Below are positions 9,705-18,790 of a stretch of DNA of 64,000 bases, in pieces. The stretch covers positions 124,001 through 188,000 of the forward strand of contig JADJCS010000002.1 of NCBI GenBank assembly GCA_016703105.1, given 5' to 3'. Within the stretch, counting starts at the first letter, position 1; each line of letters starts with the position of its first letter. Under the pieces are notes generated by a model, which did not search any database, had not been told where the DNA came from, and saw nothing but the letters and a program-made list of their open reading frames with translations. This DNA is from Flavobacteriales bacterium. GTDB lineage: Bacteria > Bacteroidota > Bacteroidia > Flavobacteriales_F > PHOS-HE28. The translations under genes were made by a program, and so were the position numbers.

Positions 9705-9869
9705 GGCGATCGGGTTGATGGGATCGGACGGCCGCAAGGCTAGCCACCAGGGTCATGGTAAGCCATGGGTCATCGCGTAAGTGGAGGGTTGGGTTGAGCG
9801 GGTGGTGATCGTGGTCCAGCGAAAGCCGGAACGTTTACCTTCAATAGCTGGAAAGAACCGAATGATCCA

Positions 9870-11490
9870 ATGCCAAAACGAATGAGGGACCATTGCATAG
9901 TAAAGATCGTCCTCGCGGGCTTGTGCTTGACACTCGCGTGGAACTCTCCATTGCGAGCACAGACTGTGGTGCAACGGACGCTGGATATGGATCTGATCAA
10001 CACGCAGTCCTTTCAGCTTCACGTTGTACGGACCACCGATGGGGGTACCGCCCTCCACGTCATGATCAACCAGCAGGATGTGATCGTGAAGTATGATGCC
10101 GCGCTCGATCCGCTATGGGCATCGACCGTCCCGACCCATGCACTGGGTGCAGGGGAGAACGGCGGCGTATTGGCCGCCGACCAGACCGGGTGGTATTCCG
10201 CTTTTCCTGACACGGAGATCGTGTTTGTGGACGTGCATAAGCTTGATGCTTCAGGGGCCACGGAATGGTCCCGGGAAATAGGCGTTCATGTCAACGATGA
10301 TGCTTACCAGGCCAATATTGGCCCGGGCATCTGGTCCGATGCGGCGGGGAACAGCTTTTTAACGCTGTCTTATGTCGGAGGCGACAGTTATGTGTTCAGC
10401 TTGGATGCGCTAGGAACTCCCCGTTGGACAACGCGCTTGGGTGGCCATTGGCTCGAACATCTTCTGCCTGATGGGAACGGGGGATGTTATGCGCTAGGCC
10501 GTTCTACCTGGGGCGGTGCGGATCCCTTCTGCGTCGCGCATCTGGACGGAACAGGGCAGCCGCTCTACTTCCGAACCGTGGACTATCCTCTGCAATACTT
10601 GATCCAGCCAAAGAACATGCAGCTTGTAGGCGCTGATCTGGTACTGTTCATAGACCATCAAGGCCCAGCTTCAATGCTTAAGCTCGATCCTGCGGGCACG
10701 CCGATGACGTGTGACTTGTATGTGCTCGATCCTCCTGCTCCGGTGAACACGCCGTTCGGGATCTTCGGCGGCAACGTGATGAACAATGGGGAGATCCTGC
10801 TGGTGGGGAGATATGCTGGCCTCGATACGAAGACGGCCACGTTCCGCCTCACCGCGGCTGGACTCCCGCTGGCGGGGCTTTCTTTCAATACCCAAACCTT
10901 GAACAACTGGCGGCGTGGCTTCGTGTTCTATAAGATGGCTACGGCCGCGGATGAGGTGACGGTGATCGGAGAACGGTTCGAAGAGGATCTGTTGTTCCAG
11001 CAGGATATCCACCATGCTTTCCTATGGCACCTCCCTTCCGATCTAAGCACCGCCTGTGGAGCGGTACCGGTCACGTTCGCGCACCAATCCCTTCCCGTGG
11101 CGCAGCTGGATGTGGTCGCTCTAGCGGACTTCGGTAGCAACGTGGCTACTTCGAACGCGGCGTCGACCGCTCCCGTGCCCCATGCGACCATCGCATCGAA
11201 CGATTTTTGTGTGTTGCTGAGCGCCACGGATATCGCCGCCGAAGGGACCGACCAACTCTTCACCCTATCAGGACAAGTCCTTTTGCAGGCGTGCGTTCAC
11301 CGTCAACATCAAGGAGGATGTGGCATTGTCCATTTTGGATCCCGCTGGGCGCAGCATATTAACCCTCGATGCGGCCAAAGGCCGGTTCGAGGGAACTTCC
11401 ACTGATACATGGGGAGCCGGTATGTATCTGGTCCATGCACGCTCGGACAGGGGTAAGAGCCAGGCCATGAGGTTCCTGCTCGTGCGCTGA
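9870..11490 (+). pseudogene. Secreted T9SS cargo of unknown function, frameshifted near the C-terminus
   Basis: The N-terminus MPKRMRDHCIVKIVLAGLCL...PLRAQ is a signal peptide; an ATG at 9882 is an alternative start. The body (~440 aa) is beta-rich with TTDGGTALHV, GNGGCYALGR and similar phrases, suggesting a propeller without a clear family. Near 11287 one extra base shifts the frame. The expected tail continues in the other frame (AFTVNIKEDVALSILDPAGR ... WGAGMYLVHA ... MRFLLVR) and stops at 11488-11490, which is a normal type A sorting tail. As given, the protein would end in 40 residues of nonsense at 11405. Either the gene is recently broken or the base is a sequencing error. Confidence 0.75.
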
Positions 11491-11530
11491 ACCAGCGGCT
11501 CAGTGCAAGCGGTGGAGCGGATCCATCGCT

Positions 11531-12043
11531 TTACGACTCCCACCCGATCGCCAGCACCTCCAATTCCTGCTGCGTTGATCCTAGCACCACAGTGACGCAT
11601 TCACCCACCCGCTTACCCATCAGCGCGCGCGATATCGGTGCGGTGAAGGCGAAGCGTTGTTCGGCCACGGATGCCTCGTCGACACCGACGACCGTGAAGC
11701 TGCGCTCCATTCCCTGCTGTGGACCACTGCGATAGGCGACCTTGACCAGCACACCAAAGCGAACGTCCGCAGGTGGTTCAGAACCCTGCTCCACCGGCCG
11801 CGCGGTGACAATGCGCTCGTTCAATAGCGCGAGGCGGCCATCGATCTCCGCTTTGGCGCGGCGGCGTTCATCATCGCTGCCCGGTGCATTGGCCCGCGCT
11901 TGTTCGAGTTGCGTGCGCTCCTCCAGGAGCAGGCGCATGCCGCGTGGGGTCACGTGGTTCGTCGCACCATCGGGCAGGGGCGCGCGCGGTGGTATGAAGG
12001 GCGCCTCCTCCTGGTCGTCCTCTTTCACGAAGCCACGGCTCAT
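11531..12043 (-). CDS. GreA/GreB-family transcription elongation factor
   Basis: 170 aa from ATG 12043. The opening MSRGFVKEDDQEEAPFIPPR and the TPRGMRLLLEER coiled-coil segment (~residues 30-90) are characteristic of the GreB-like proteins of Bacteroidota. The C-terminal FKBP-like domain reads FTVVGVDEASVAEQRFAFTAPISRALMGKRVGE (~115-150). Such factors rescue backtracked RNA polymerase by stimulating transcript cleavage in the secondary channel. A box ACCTTTG lies 4 nt before the ATG, which suggests a leaderless transcript. Confidence 0.92.
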   Translation of the reverse strand: MSRGFVKEDDQEEAPFIPPRAPLPDGATNHVTPRGMRLLLEERTQLEQARANAPGSDDERRRAKAEIDGRLALLNERIVTARPVEQGSEPPADVRFGVLVKVAYRSGPQQGMERSFTVVGVDEASVAEQRFAFTAPISRALMGKRVGECVTVVLGSTQQELEVLAIGWES

Positions 12044-12047
12044 GGGG

Positions 12048-12054
12048 CAAAGGT
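12048..12054 (-). promoter_or_regulatory. -7-like box ACCTTTG, 4 nt before the gre start
   Basis: On the minus strand ACCTTTG is followed by cccc and then the ATG at 12043. It fits the 3' half of TAnnTTTG with the same very short spacer seen before several other starts in the window. Confidence 0.35.
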
Positions 12055-12081
12055 GGAATGAAGCAGGCGGTCAGCTCGCGT

Positions 12082-12501
12082 TCAGCTGCCCGTGCGCGCG
12101 ATCTCCTGGAGCTGTTCCTCCAGCCAGGCCCGCGCCTCGGGTTCATTGTCGGTGATGCGTACGCGGTGCAGCTGCGGGAAGTAGGAGAAGTAGATCTTCA
12201 CCAGCATCTGGAACATGTTGGCGTGGCATACCACCGCAGTGGCCATGATCAGTCCCTCCGAACGGTCCTGCCCGGCATGGTCAGCGTTCATGGCCTGTAG
12301 CTGGAAGTCGACATCCTCCTGAATGATGGAGAGGGTGGCGTAAGGGTGCGCGCCCATCATTTCGCGACGCGCCAGTTGCGTTTCCGCGATCTGGGGGAGT
12401 GCGAAAAGGCATCCGGCGTTATAGTGGATCTCCAGCAGATCGGGACGCACACGCACGAGCCGTGCGATCGTGGTGCGGCGTTCGATGGGTTCTACGGTCA
12501 T
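12082..12501 (-). CDS. STAS/SEC14-like domain protein (DUF7793 type)
   Basis: 139 aa from ATG 12501 (MTVEPIERRTTIARLVRVRP). The pattern EIHYNAGCLFALPQIAETQL...R..MMG, a beta strand, VVCHANMFQMLVKIYFSYFP, then VRITDNEPEARAWLEEQL matches the small STAS-like proteins common in Bacteroidota. In these an (A)xAxV strand and a final E.A..WL helix are conserved. Their function is not established. It lies between the PIG-L gene and the gre gene on the same strand, with gaps of 138 and 38 bp, so a loose operon is possible. CATCTTTG about 20 nt upstream of the ATG is a candidate -7 box. Confidence 0.65.
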   Translation of the reverse strand: MTVEPIERRTTIARLVRVRPDLLEIHYNAGCLFALPQIAETQLARREMMGAHPYATLSIIQEDVDFQLQAMNADHAGQDRSEGLIMATAVVCHANMFQMLVKIYFSYFPQLHRVRITDNEPEARAWLEEQLQEIARTGS

Positions 12502-12639
12502 GGTAGCGGGGTGTACACAAAGATGGCACGTACATCGGTTCGGAACACGCGGGCCGATCGATGCTCCCGAGGTCGGCCCGCGCGGTCGCTCCTGGAGATC
12601 AACGACAACTTCCGCTGCGGTCCGCCGCACTTCCAGACC

Positions 12640-13539
12640 TCACCGGCTTTCCAGATCGATCACCCGGAAAAAGTCACGGTCGAAGATCCGGAAGTAGATG
12701 GCTGCTGGATACCAGTGGTAGTATGGCCAGAACTTGCGGAGCGAATTTTGCTCGGTGGTATAAGCGGTCATGGCCGCCTTCTTGCGCGATGCGAACGGTA
12801 CGATATTCACCTGTACGTCCGGCGTGGGCATGCCCTTGCAAGCATAGATCTCCTTGGCCTGCTGGTACACCTCCAGGTCGCCCATGATGTTCCCGGCCAG
12901 GGAGGCGGGAAAGACCGGTTGGTAGATCCTCTTCACCGGAAAATCAGGGTCGTTCTTGTGCGACCTGCAATAGGCCAACACCAACTTGCTCACTAACACA
13001 TGTTCGGGGTTCCCATAACCGCCGATGCTATCGTCCAGGGTGAAGATCACGGAGGGACGATGTTCCTCGATGTAACGGCCGATGCGTTCTTCCAACGGGC
13101 CGACAAGGAATTCATCGGCGAAGGATGCGACGGGTATGGGCATGTACGGCTCTTCGAGCATCATGTCCTTGCGGTAATTGAGATCGACCGGATCGACCCC
13201 CGCGAATCCCTGGATGTCCGCCACGTGCTGTAAGCACAGTTTGCGCACCGGGTTCTTCGCGCTGTCCTTCTTGAAATACAGCCCTCCCTGCTGGTAGAAG
13301 CACATCTCCCGCACGCGCCAGCCGTTGTCGCACAGCATGCTCAGCGTTCCCGAAGTGCCCACCATGTCATCGTCGTGCGCCACGATCACCAATGCGCTGC
13401 GGTTCGGCTCGCGGAGCAGATGATCATCCTCCGGGTAGGTCTCCACCGCGGCCAGGGTCGACAAATAGTACAGGTGGCAGCCGAGGCCCAGCGCTAGTAC
13501 CGCCAGCGACCAAAGTGCGATGCGTGCGAAGCGTTTCAT
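12640..13539 (-). CDS. PIG-L family (LmbE-like) deacetylase, membrane-anchored
   Basis: 299 aa from ATG 13539 (MKRFARIALWSLAVLALGLG), with one N-terminal hydrophobic anchor. The metal motif AHDDDMVGTSGT (residues ~54-65) is the family's AHPDDE-like site with Asp in place of Pro. The distal His is in GNPEHVLVSKLV (~190). The family removes N-acetyl groups from amino sugars such as GlcNAc-PI, mycothiol precursors or bacillithiol. The anchor suggests action in the periplasm or at the membrane. TATTTTG near 13609-13615 on the minus strand is a possible promoter. The substrate cannot be inferred from the context. Confidence 0.85.
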   Translation of the reverse strand: MKRFARIALWSLAVLALGLGCHLYYLSTLAAVETYPEDDHLLREPNRSALVIVAHDDDMVGTSGTLSMLCDNGWRVREMCFYQQGGLYFKKDSAKNPVRKLCLQHVADIQGFAGVDPVDLNYRKDMMLEEPYMPIPVASFADEFLVGPLEERIGRYIEEHRPSVIFTLDDSIGGYGNPEHVLVSKLVLAYCRSHKNDPDFPVKRIYQPVFPASLAGNIMGDLEVYQQAKEIYACKGMPTPDVQVNIVPFASRKKAAMTAYTTEQNSLRKFWPYYHWYPAAIYFRIFDRDFFRVIDLESR

Positions 13540-13668
13540 CCGCGATCGGTTCGAACGATGATGGAATGCACATGCCCGTTCCCGATCCTGCGGGAATGAA
13601 CATCCGTCCAAAATAGTCGATCCAGCGCGTACGGTGCCTTCGGTCGCGATCGTTCACCTTCGTCCCAC

Positions 13669-15450
13669 GTGCCGCTGCTCCCTTCGCATCTCCTCTTGGT
13701 GCTCCTGGCACTGCTTGGTGCATCGCGCGGCGAGGTATACGGGCAAGAACTGGTGGTGAACGGCGGCCTGGAGTCCTTCAAGCGATGCCCCACGGGCCCG
13801 GCGGTGAAGCGCTTGAAGGTGGATGGAAAGGTGAAGGCCGCCCAAGGCGATCCGGACCTGTATGCGACGTGCAGCGGGTCCTTCGGGGTACCGGCCAACT
13901 GGAGCGGCCAGCAAGCCGCCTGGGAGGGGGAAGCCTACGCGGGTCTGTTGCTCACCACCGACATGCCGAACGAATGCGGCATGCGCGAGTATCTCCAGTT
14001 CGCTTTGAAGGCACCCTTGGAAAGCGGCCGTCGCTATCGCCTCACCTTCCATGTGAGCCCCTCCGAACATTCCGGTTACGTGACCGATCGCGTAGCTGCG
14101 CTCTTCACCGAAGAGGACCAAGCGGCCAAGGGTCTTTCGCCAGCCCTGCGGGAACGGGCCGACGTGGAGAATGCACATGGCCGTCTGCTGAGCGATACCG
14201 CCGGATGGACCACCATCACCGGCATCCACAATGCGCGCGGCGGCGAACGCTTCGTGCTGATCGGCAACTTCCACACATGCAATTCCAGCACACGCATCCG
14301 CATGGACGGTAGCAAGAAGGCCTCCATGGAGCGCAAGGCCGAGGCCCGCATGGACCCCGATAAGCGCAGGGGGGCGTGGCGCGAATGGATGTCCCGCGCG
14401 GCCTATGTGTACCTCGATGGTGTTTCCCTGGTGCCCGACAGCACCTCGCCGGAGCGCATCAACGTGCTCACGCCCGAACTGGCCTGCCCAGTGGAAGTGC
14501 CAGAAGCCACCGGCCCCGAGCTGATCCCTGACCCGGGCTTCGATCGCAACCTGCACCCCACGCCCGATAGTTGGCGGAACGCTTCGGATGGCACACCGGA
14601 TCTGTACGACGGCGAGACCGGGCTCTACCTCTATTCGGACGGGTACACGGACAACCGCGAGTACATCCGCATCCCCTTGGCCGATACGCTCAGCCCTTGC
14701 TCCACGTACCGCGTGTCCCTCGATGTGCGCCTGAACCCCACCTATGCTTTCGCGGTGGATGCCATCGGCGTGGCCGTTACGGATACGTTCGGCACGCGGC
14801 GGGATCGGTTGCGCATCGACCTGCCGTGGGCCTGGCGCTCACCACCCGGCGCGCTTATGGCACAGAGCGGTCGATCGATGACGCTTTGCGGCACCTTCAC
14901 GCCAGCGGTCTGCGCGCGGCATTTGCTCGTGGGCAACTTCGGTCCGGACAGCGCCACCACTATCGTGCAAGTGGGTACCGATGGCGATGGTCCCTTCGCT
15001 TACAGCTTCGTGGACAACATCCACCTCGCCGCCGTCGCCTCCGTTCCCGGTTGTGTGGATCCATGCCCTGCTGCGGTACACGGAGTGGTGGGCAGCAACA
15101 CGAACACGTTCGAATGGCCCGACCACATCATCCTTCATTTCGATAGTGACAGCGACCTGCCCTTGGAGGTGGATGCCGGAGCTCTGGACCGCCTGGCCGC
15201 CACCTTGAACGCGGATCGCAGCATGTCCCTCCACATCACCGGGCACGCGGATGGCTCCGGAACACCGGCCCGCAACCGAATGCTCGCACAAGCCCGCGCC
15301 GACCGGCTTCGCGACCTGCTCGTGCAACGTGGCGCACCACCTGCGTCGATCATCACTTACACCCAAGGCAGCGACCGGCCGATCGCGGACAACGCCAATC
15401 CGGAAGGCCGCGCGATGAACAGGAGGGTGGAGGTGGAGGTGCGGCGGTGA
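13669..15450 (+). CDS. OmpA-family surface protein with two carbohydrate-binding-like domains
   Basis: 593 aa from GTG 13669 (MPLLPSHLLLVLLALLGASR, signal peptide ending VYGQ). Two jelly-roll-like modules follow: ELVVNGGLESFKRCPTG (~27) and ELIPDPGFDRNLHPTPDSW (~284), each with LLVGNF-type strands. The C-terminal ~110 residues are a classic OmpA-like domain (ILHFDSDSDLPLEVDAGALD, ITGHADGSGTPARNRMLAQARA, NRRVEVEV), which binds peptidoglycan. It therefore probably tethers the outer membrane to the wall. The last 27 bp including the stop recur exactly at 16071-16097. A box CACCTTCG lies just upstream of the GTG. Confidence 0.88.
   Translation: MPLLPSHLLLVLLALLGASRGEVYGQELVVNGGLESFKRCPTGPAVKRLKVDGKVKAAQGDPDLYATCSGSFGVPANWSGQQAAWEGEAYAGLLLTTDMPNECGMREYLQFALKAPLESGRRYRLTFHVSPSEHSGYVTDRVAALFTEEDQAAKGLSPALRERADVENAHGRLLSDTAGWTTITGIHNARGGERFVLIGNFHTCNSSTRIRMDGSKKASMERKAEARMDPDKRRGAWREWMSRAAYVYLDGVSLVPDSTSPERINVLTPELACPVEVPEATGPELIPDPGFDRNLHPTPDSWRNASDGTPDLYDGETGLYLYSDGYTDNREYIRIPLADTLSPCSTYRVSLDVRLNPTYAFAVDAIGVAVTDTFGTRRDRLRIDLPWAWRSPPGALMAQSGRSMTLCGTFTPAVCARHLLVGNFGPDSATTIVQVGTDGDGPFAYSFVDNIHLAAVASVPGCVDPCPAAVHGVVGSNTNTFEWPDHIILHFDSDSDLPLEVDAGALDRLAATLNADRSMSLHITGHADGSGTPARNRMLAQARADRLRDLLVQRGAPPASIITYTQGSDRPIADNANPEGRAMNRRVEVEVRR
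15424..15450 (+). repeat. 3' end of the ompA-like gene, live copy of a 27-bp direct repeat
   Basis: The final 27 bp of the ompA-like gene, including its TGA, are identical to 16071-16097. The sequence is partly GGTGGA-repetitive, which weakens the statistics, but the identity continues through the non-repetitive cggcggtga end. Confidence 0.7.
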
Positions 15451-15647
15451 AATGATCTGTGCTTGGCCGCGATCAGGTGAGCGCGACGCGAACGTCCGGG
15501 AATTCACGGGATAAGGGGGAAGCATCTCCCCACACGCCGATGAAGGACGGCCCGGCGGAATGTGAACGCTCTGAATGAACTCAGGCCTACCATAGCTTCG
15601 GTCTCCTCAGCGGGTCGCGGTGGCCTGGCGTTTGTGTGTTCCAAAGC

Positions 15648-16028
15648 ATGACAACACATACAAAGAAGCAGTTCGGGGTGTGGATGGATCAGCATCATGC
15701 GATCGTTACAGGCCGGAAGGGTCCGGAAAATGACGACTTCATGATCCTGGGCCATGTGAAGAACGCGGGCGCACAGCGGAATTCCAATGAGAACGCGGCG
15801 AACCATGAGGAGATCGCCTTAACGCGTAAGTTCTTCAAGGAGATCGCCGCGATCATGCCCAACGTGGATGAGGTGCATGTGACCGGGCCTGGTCAGGTGC
15901 AAGAGCAGTTCATCCATTTCCTTTCGGAAACCCCGCAGTACAAGCACACCGCGTGTACCGAAAGCACCTCCAACAAGATGGATGATGAGAAGTTGGTGGC
16001 CTTCATCGGAAAACAGTTCAACGGATAG
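15648..16028 (+). CDS. Uncharacterised soluble protein, eRF1/translational-machinery-like
   Basis: 126 aa from ATG 15648 (MTTHTKKQFGVWMDQHHAIV); an ATG 12 bp upstream is also in frame. The opening KKQFGVWMD..HAIV, the central HEEIALTRKFFKEIAAIMPNVDEVHVTGPG and QVQEQFIHFLSETPQY resemble small Bacteroidota proteins described as host-attachment or archaeal-release-factor-like. That link is from memory of the pattern and is not proven. There is no signal peptide or membrane segment, so it is probably cytoplasmic. It is the only gene inside the segment bounded by the ompA 3'-end direct repeats. Confidence 0.7.
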   Translation: MTTHTKKQFGVWMDQHHAIVTGRKGPENDDFMILGHVKNAGAQRNSNENAANHEEIALTRKFFKEIAAIMPNVDEVHVTGPGQVQEQFIHFLSETPQYKHTACTESTSNKMDDEKLVAFIGKQFNG

Positions 16029-16070
16029 GGCGACGTAGATCGCGCCACACGGGAAGGCGCTTGGGACCGA

Positions 16071-16097
16071 AGGGTGGAGGTGGAGGTGCGGCGGTGA
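16071..16097 (+). repeat. Orphan copy of the ompA-like gene 3' end (27 bp, exact)
   Basis: Identical to 15424-15450, in the same orientation, 620 bp further on and ending in the same TGA. It is not attached to any upstream ompA coding sequence. It marks the far edge of the segment carrying the 126-aa gene. Confidence 0.7.
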
Positions 16098-16153
16098 TCC
16101 TTCTGAGGCCGTGGATCCATGATCGCCCGACTGCTTGCCGGGTGTTGTGCTCC

Positions 16154-16222
16154 TTTGGGCCCGAGGCCCGCCTATCCGGTGCGAGGGGCTGGAGGCGCTA
16201 TGCGCTCAACCACTTGCGATCA
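16154..16222 (+). repeat. Dispersed intergenic element, copy A
   Basis: 69 bp beginning tttgggcc and containing ggcccgcctatccggt, aligning without gaps to 22531-22599 at roughly 75-80 % identity. Both copies are intergenic, have palindromic GGGCC/GGCCC arms and lie near a displaced gene end. I recognise no family. Confidence 0.6.
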
Positions 16223-16283
16223 CAAGCGTGGTTCGGGTAGAAACCGACGCCATACCACATCGGGTGTTCGCGACGCGATCGCG

Positions 16284-18608
16284 CTAGAGCACCACCAGCT
16301 TCCCCTTCTGCAGCAGGTGCCCGCCGTCGTTCAAGGTGAAGAAATAGGTACCGCTCCGCACCAGCGTGCGATCGAACGCGATCTGCCCCGGCGATAGGAC
16401 GATGCGATCCATTTCGCGCCAGGCCACATCATGGATGGTGAACACCAGCGGGCCACTGCCGGCAACGAAGCCTTGGAAGTGGAACGTTCCCGTGCTCGGG
16501 TTCGGGAAGCACGACAAGGATCCCACTGCTTCGGGACCGTTCATTCCCGCGTTGCTGCACACACCGGGGATGTTCGCATCGAGCCAATCAAGCCGCTGTG
16601 CGATCCAAGCCTTCAGCGTATCGAGTTCGGCGGCGTAGGTGATCGCGCAGGCGTTCACTTCCGGCGCGGGGCCGCTCACCCCAAGGATGGGCCATTTCTG
16701 GAAGTGCCGCGCCTGTGCGTTCTGCACGAGCAAGCCGACGCTGTCGATGTAGGCGAAGAGGTTCGCTGTGTCCAGCACGTTGGTGCGGTAGTCATCATAG
16801 GCGCAGCGCAGTTCGTTGTTGAAGGTGCTGTCCTGCAACAGGCGCACATACCAGCCGCAGGAGTAATTATCGGTGAAGCAGTCGTTGATCAGATGCGCCC
16901 AGCCGGAACCATCCGTTGCTTCGAAGATGGAGCAGCTCGCGATGTTCTTCCATGCCCAATCGAAATCCCAGACCGGCCCCGCCTTCAGCTTACCGCCATT
17001 GCTGTTCTTGTCTTTGTGGAAGAACACGCTCTTCTTGAAGCCGTCGTTGTTGCGCGACACCTCGTTCACCAGGAAGTAGTCGATGAACGACTTCACATCC
17101 ATGTGCTTGCGGTAGCCCACCGAGGTATCGGCGAAGTCCACACTATAGAGCGCTGTTTCCAAACTGTCCACATACTCCGCGATGTAGCTGCGCTGCGGCT
17201 GGGTGATCGTGTCCGGTTGCGGATAGTAGTAGATGAAATGCACATCGAACGTGGGATGGTCGATCGGGGTGTAGTTGCTCTCGAAGCTGTTGTTCGCGTC
17301 CCAATAGTTCTGCGTGAGGATGTAGCCGCCGGTCAGGTCATCGCCGCTGTTCTCCGATCCGGTGAGCGTGGCGATGTCCACCCGTCCATTGTCACGCTTG
17401 ATCTTCTCGCCGAACACATAGATCCCCTTGTACGAACTGTCGATGAGCACTTCGCACAGGTGCATGCGCGGCGCGTACTGGCCCATTCCTTCGGCGATAG
17501 CGGACGCCAGCTGGTTCCGGATCAGCGAGCGATCGTTGAAGTTCGATAGCAACACCCAGTCGTTCTCGCTGGGCATGCCGAGGAGCGATACGTTGAGGTT
17601 CGCACCGAGCGAGTCGCGCGTTTCGAATCCGTAGGGCCGCTGCGGATAGCCTGCGGATGATGCTCCGCGGATCTCGATGCCGATGTGGCCGTTGTATACG
17701 TTCGCGGGATCGGTAACGTAGGTGAGGTTTCCCGGCCCGTTGTACTTGATCTCCATCAACGCATCGATCTTCGGATCGTCGACGATGGTCTGGCCCAGCG
17801 TGTTGATCATCACGATGGGCAACTCGGAACTTTCGAGTGTTACGGTGCCGGGGTCGGTAACGCAGAGCTCGAAAGCACCGGTGCCACCCCCGTAGCCGAA
17901 GGCTTGGATCCAGAGCGTGTCACCCAACGGAAGTTCACTGGCCAGCATCAAGGAAAAGTAGCCGGGGCCGCTGTCGTCGTCGCAGCCGGCGGGCGATAGG
18001 TTGAAGTGATCGGGACCGGTCCACAATGCGATCCCCGTGTCGTTCAAGCCTCCCGTATCCGCTGTGGACACGACCACGTTCCCCGAAGAAGGAACGGGCA
18101 GAGCGAACCAGATATCACCGCCCTGGTAACTGGCGCAACCCGGATCGATGCCCGTGCCGGGTACGAGGCTGTTATCCGCGAGCACACAATCGGACGTATC
18201 GATCGGAAGTGCGGCACTGGGCATGGTGCCAGGCGCCGGTACCTGTGTGCAATCGCCGGTGCCGGTGTAGACCGATCCCGTCGCTGGCGTCGGCCCATCC
18301 GCGAACACTATGTTGCCCCACTGGTCGAAGAGCATATAGCTGTTCTCATTCTCATAGTCCAGCGGGGTGTAGATCAACTCCAGGGCATCGCCATTGCAGA
18401 CCTGGAAGGTTGTGTCGCTTCCTGGACCCGTTGCGGCGAACGGCCCGATCGGCGAACCGTTGATGAGCACTTGAAGAGATCCGCCGTTCCAGCCATCGCC
18501 GTAGCTGTCGTCCATCATCAGGATGTGGTCGCAGCATTGCGCGCATGCCGGTGAAATGCCGGCGAACGAAATGGAAGTGACAAGCACCGCACCGATCTCT
18601 CTCCGCAT
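16284..18608 (-). CDS. CotH-kinase-family surface protein with T9SS type A tail
   Basis: 774 aa from ATG 18608 (MRREIGAVLVTSISFAGISP, signal peptide). Residues ~25-240 are beta-rich binding modules (DDSYGDGWNGGSLQVLING; a CUB-like repeat ending CVTDPG). From ~250 the CotH region follows: LPIVMINTLGQTI, GIEIRGASSAGYPQRPYGFETRD, DWVLLSNFNDRSLIRNQLA, FGEKIKRDNGRVDIA and GPVWDFDWAW with the catalytic-type Asp residues. The CotH family comprises atypical kinases first known from Bacillus spore coats. Extracellular Bacteroidota versions are common and unstudied. The tail has LSCFPNPSTGTFHFQG and ends GKLVVL. Confidence 0.9.
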   Translation of the reverse strand: MRREIGAVLVTSISFAGISPACAQCCDHILMMDDSYGDGWNGGSLQVLINGSPIGPFAATGPGSDTTFQVCNGDALELIYTPLDYENENSYMLFDQWGNIVFADGPTPATGSVYTGTGDCTQVPAPGTMPSAALPIDTSDCVLADNSLVPGTGIDPGCASYQGGDIWFALPVPSSGNVVVSTADTGGLNDTGIALWTGPDHFNLSPAGCDDDSGPGYFSLMLASELPLGDTLWIQAFGYGGGTGAFELCVTDPGTVTLESSELPIVMINTLGQTIVDDPKIDALMEIKYNGPGNLTYVTDPANVYNGHIGIEIRGASSAGYPQRPYGFETRDSLGANLNVSLLGMPSENDWVLLSNFNDRSLIRNQLASAIAEGMGQYAPRMHLCEVLIDSSYKGIYVFGEKIKRDNGRVDIATLTGSENSGDDLTGGYILTQNYWDANNSFESNYTPIDHPTFDVHFIYYYPQPDTITQPQRSYIAEYVDSLETALYSVDFADTSVGYRKHMDVKSFIDYFLVNEVSRNNDGFKKSVFFHKDKNSNGGKLKAGPVWDFDWAWKNIASCSIFEATDGSGWAHLINDCFTDNYSCGWYVRLLQDSTFNNELRCAYDDYRTNVLDTANLFAYIDSVGLLVQNAQARHFQKWPILGVSGPAPEVNACAITYAAELDTLKAWIAQRLDWLDANIPGVCSNAGMNGPEAVGSLSCFPNPSTGTFHFQGFVAGSGPLVFTIHDVAWREMDRIVLSPGQIAFDRTLVRSGTYFFTLNDGGHLLQKGKLVVL

Positions 18609-18777
18609 GCTGCTAACATAGGCATTGGCGGCCACGGCTATGTAGGGACACAGGGCTATCGCATAGGCGTTCCTGGCGTTGATCGGTGCTACAGGTGATG
18701 GAACGTCCCTGATGGCTTGGTTTGACGATCATTTCGGGCGCTTGCCAACGCGTTGGCCAGGCATAAGCCGCGCCGAC

Positions 18778-18786
18778 TATCTTTCG
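18778..18786 (+). promoter_or_regulatory. -7-like box TATCTTTCG, 4 nt before the start
   Basis: TATCTTTCG is followed by atcc and the ATG at 18791, with a TTG at 18753-18755 (22 nt upstream) as a candidate -33 element. The spacing suggests a leaderless mRNA. Confidence 0.4.
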
Positions 18787-18790
18787 ATCC

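Noticed and set aside
16431..17549. 372-codon ORF antisense to the CotH gene
   Set aside because: Same reason: a composition shadow of a strongly supported gene.
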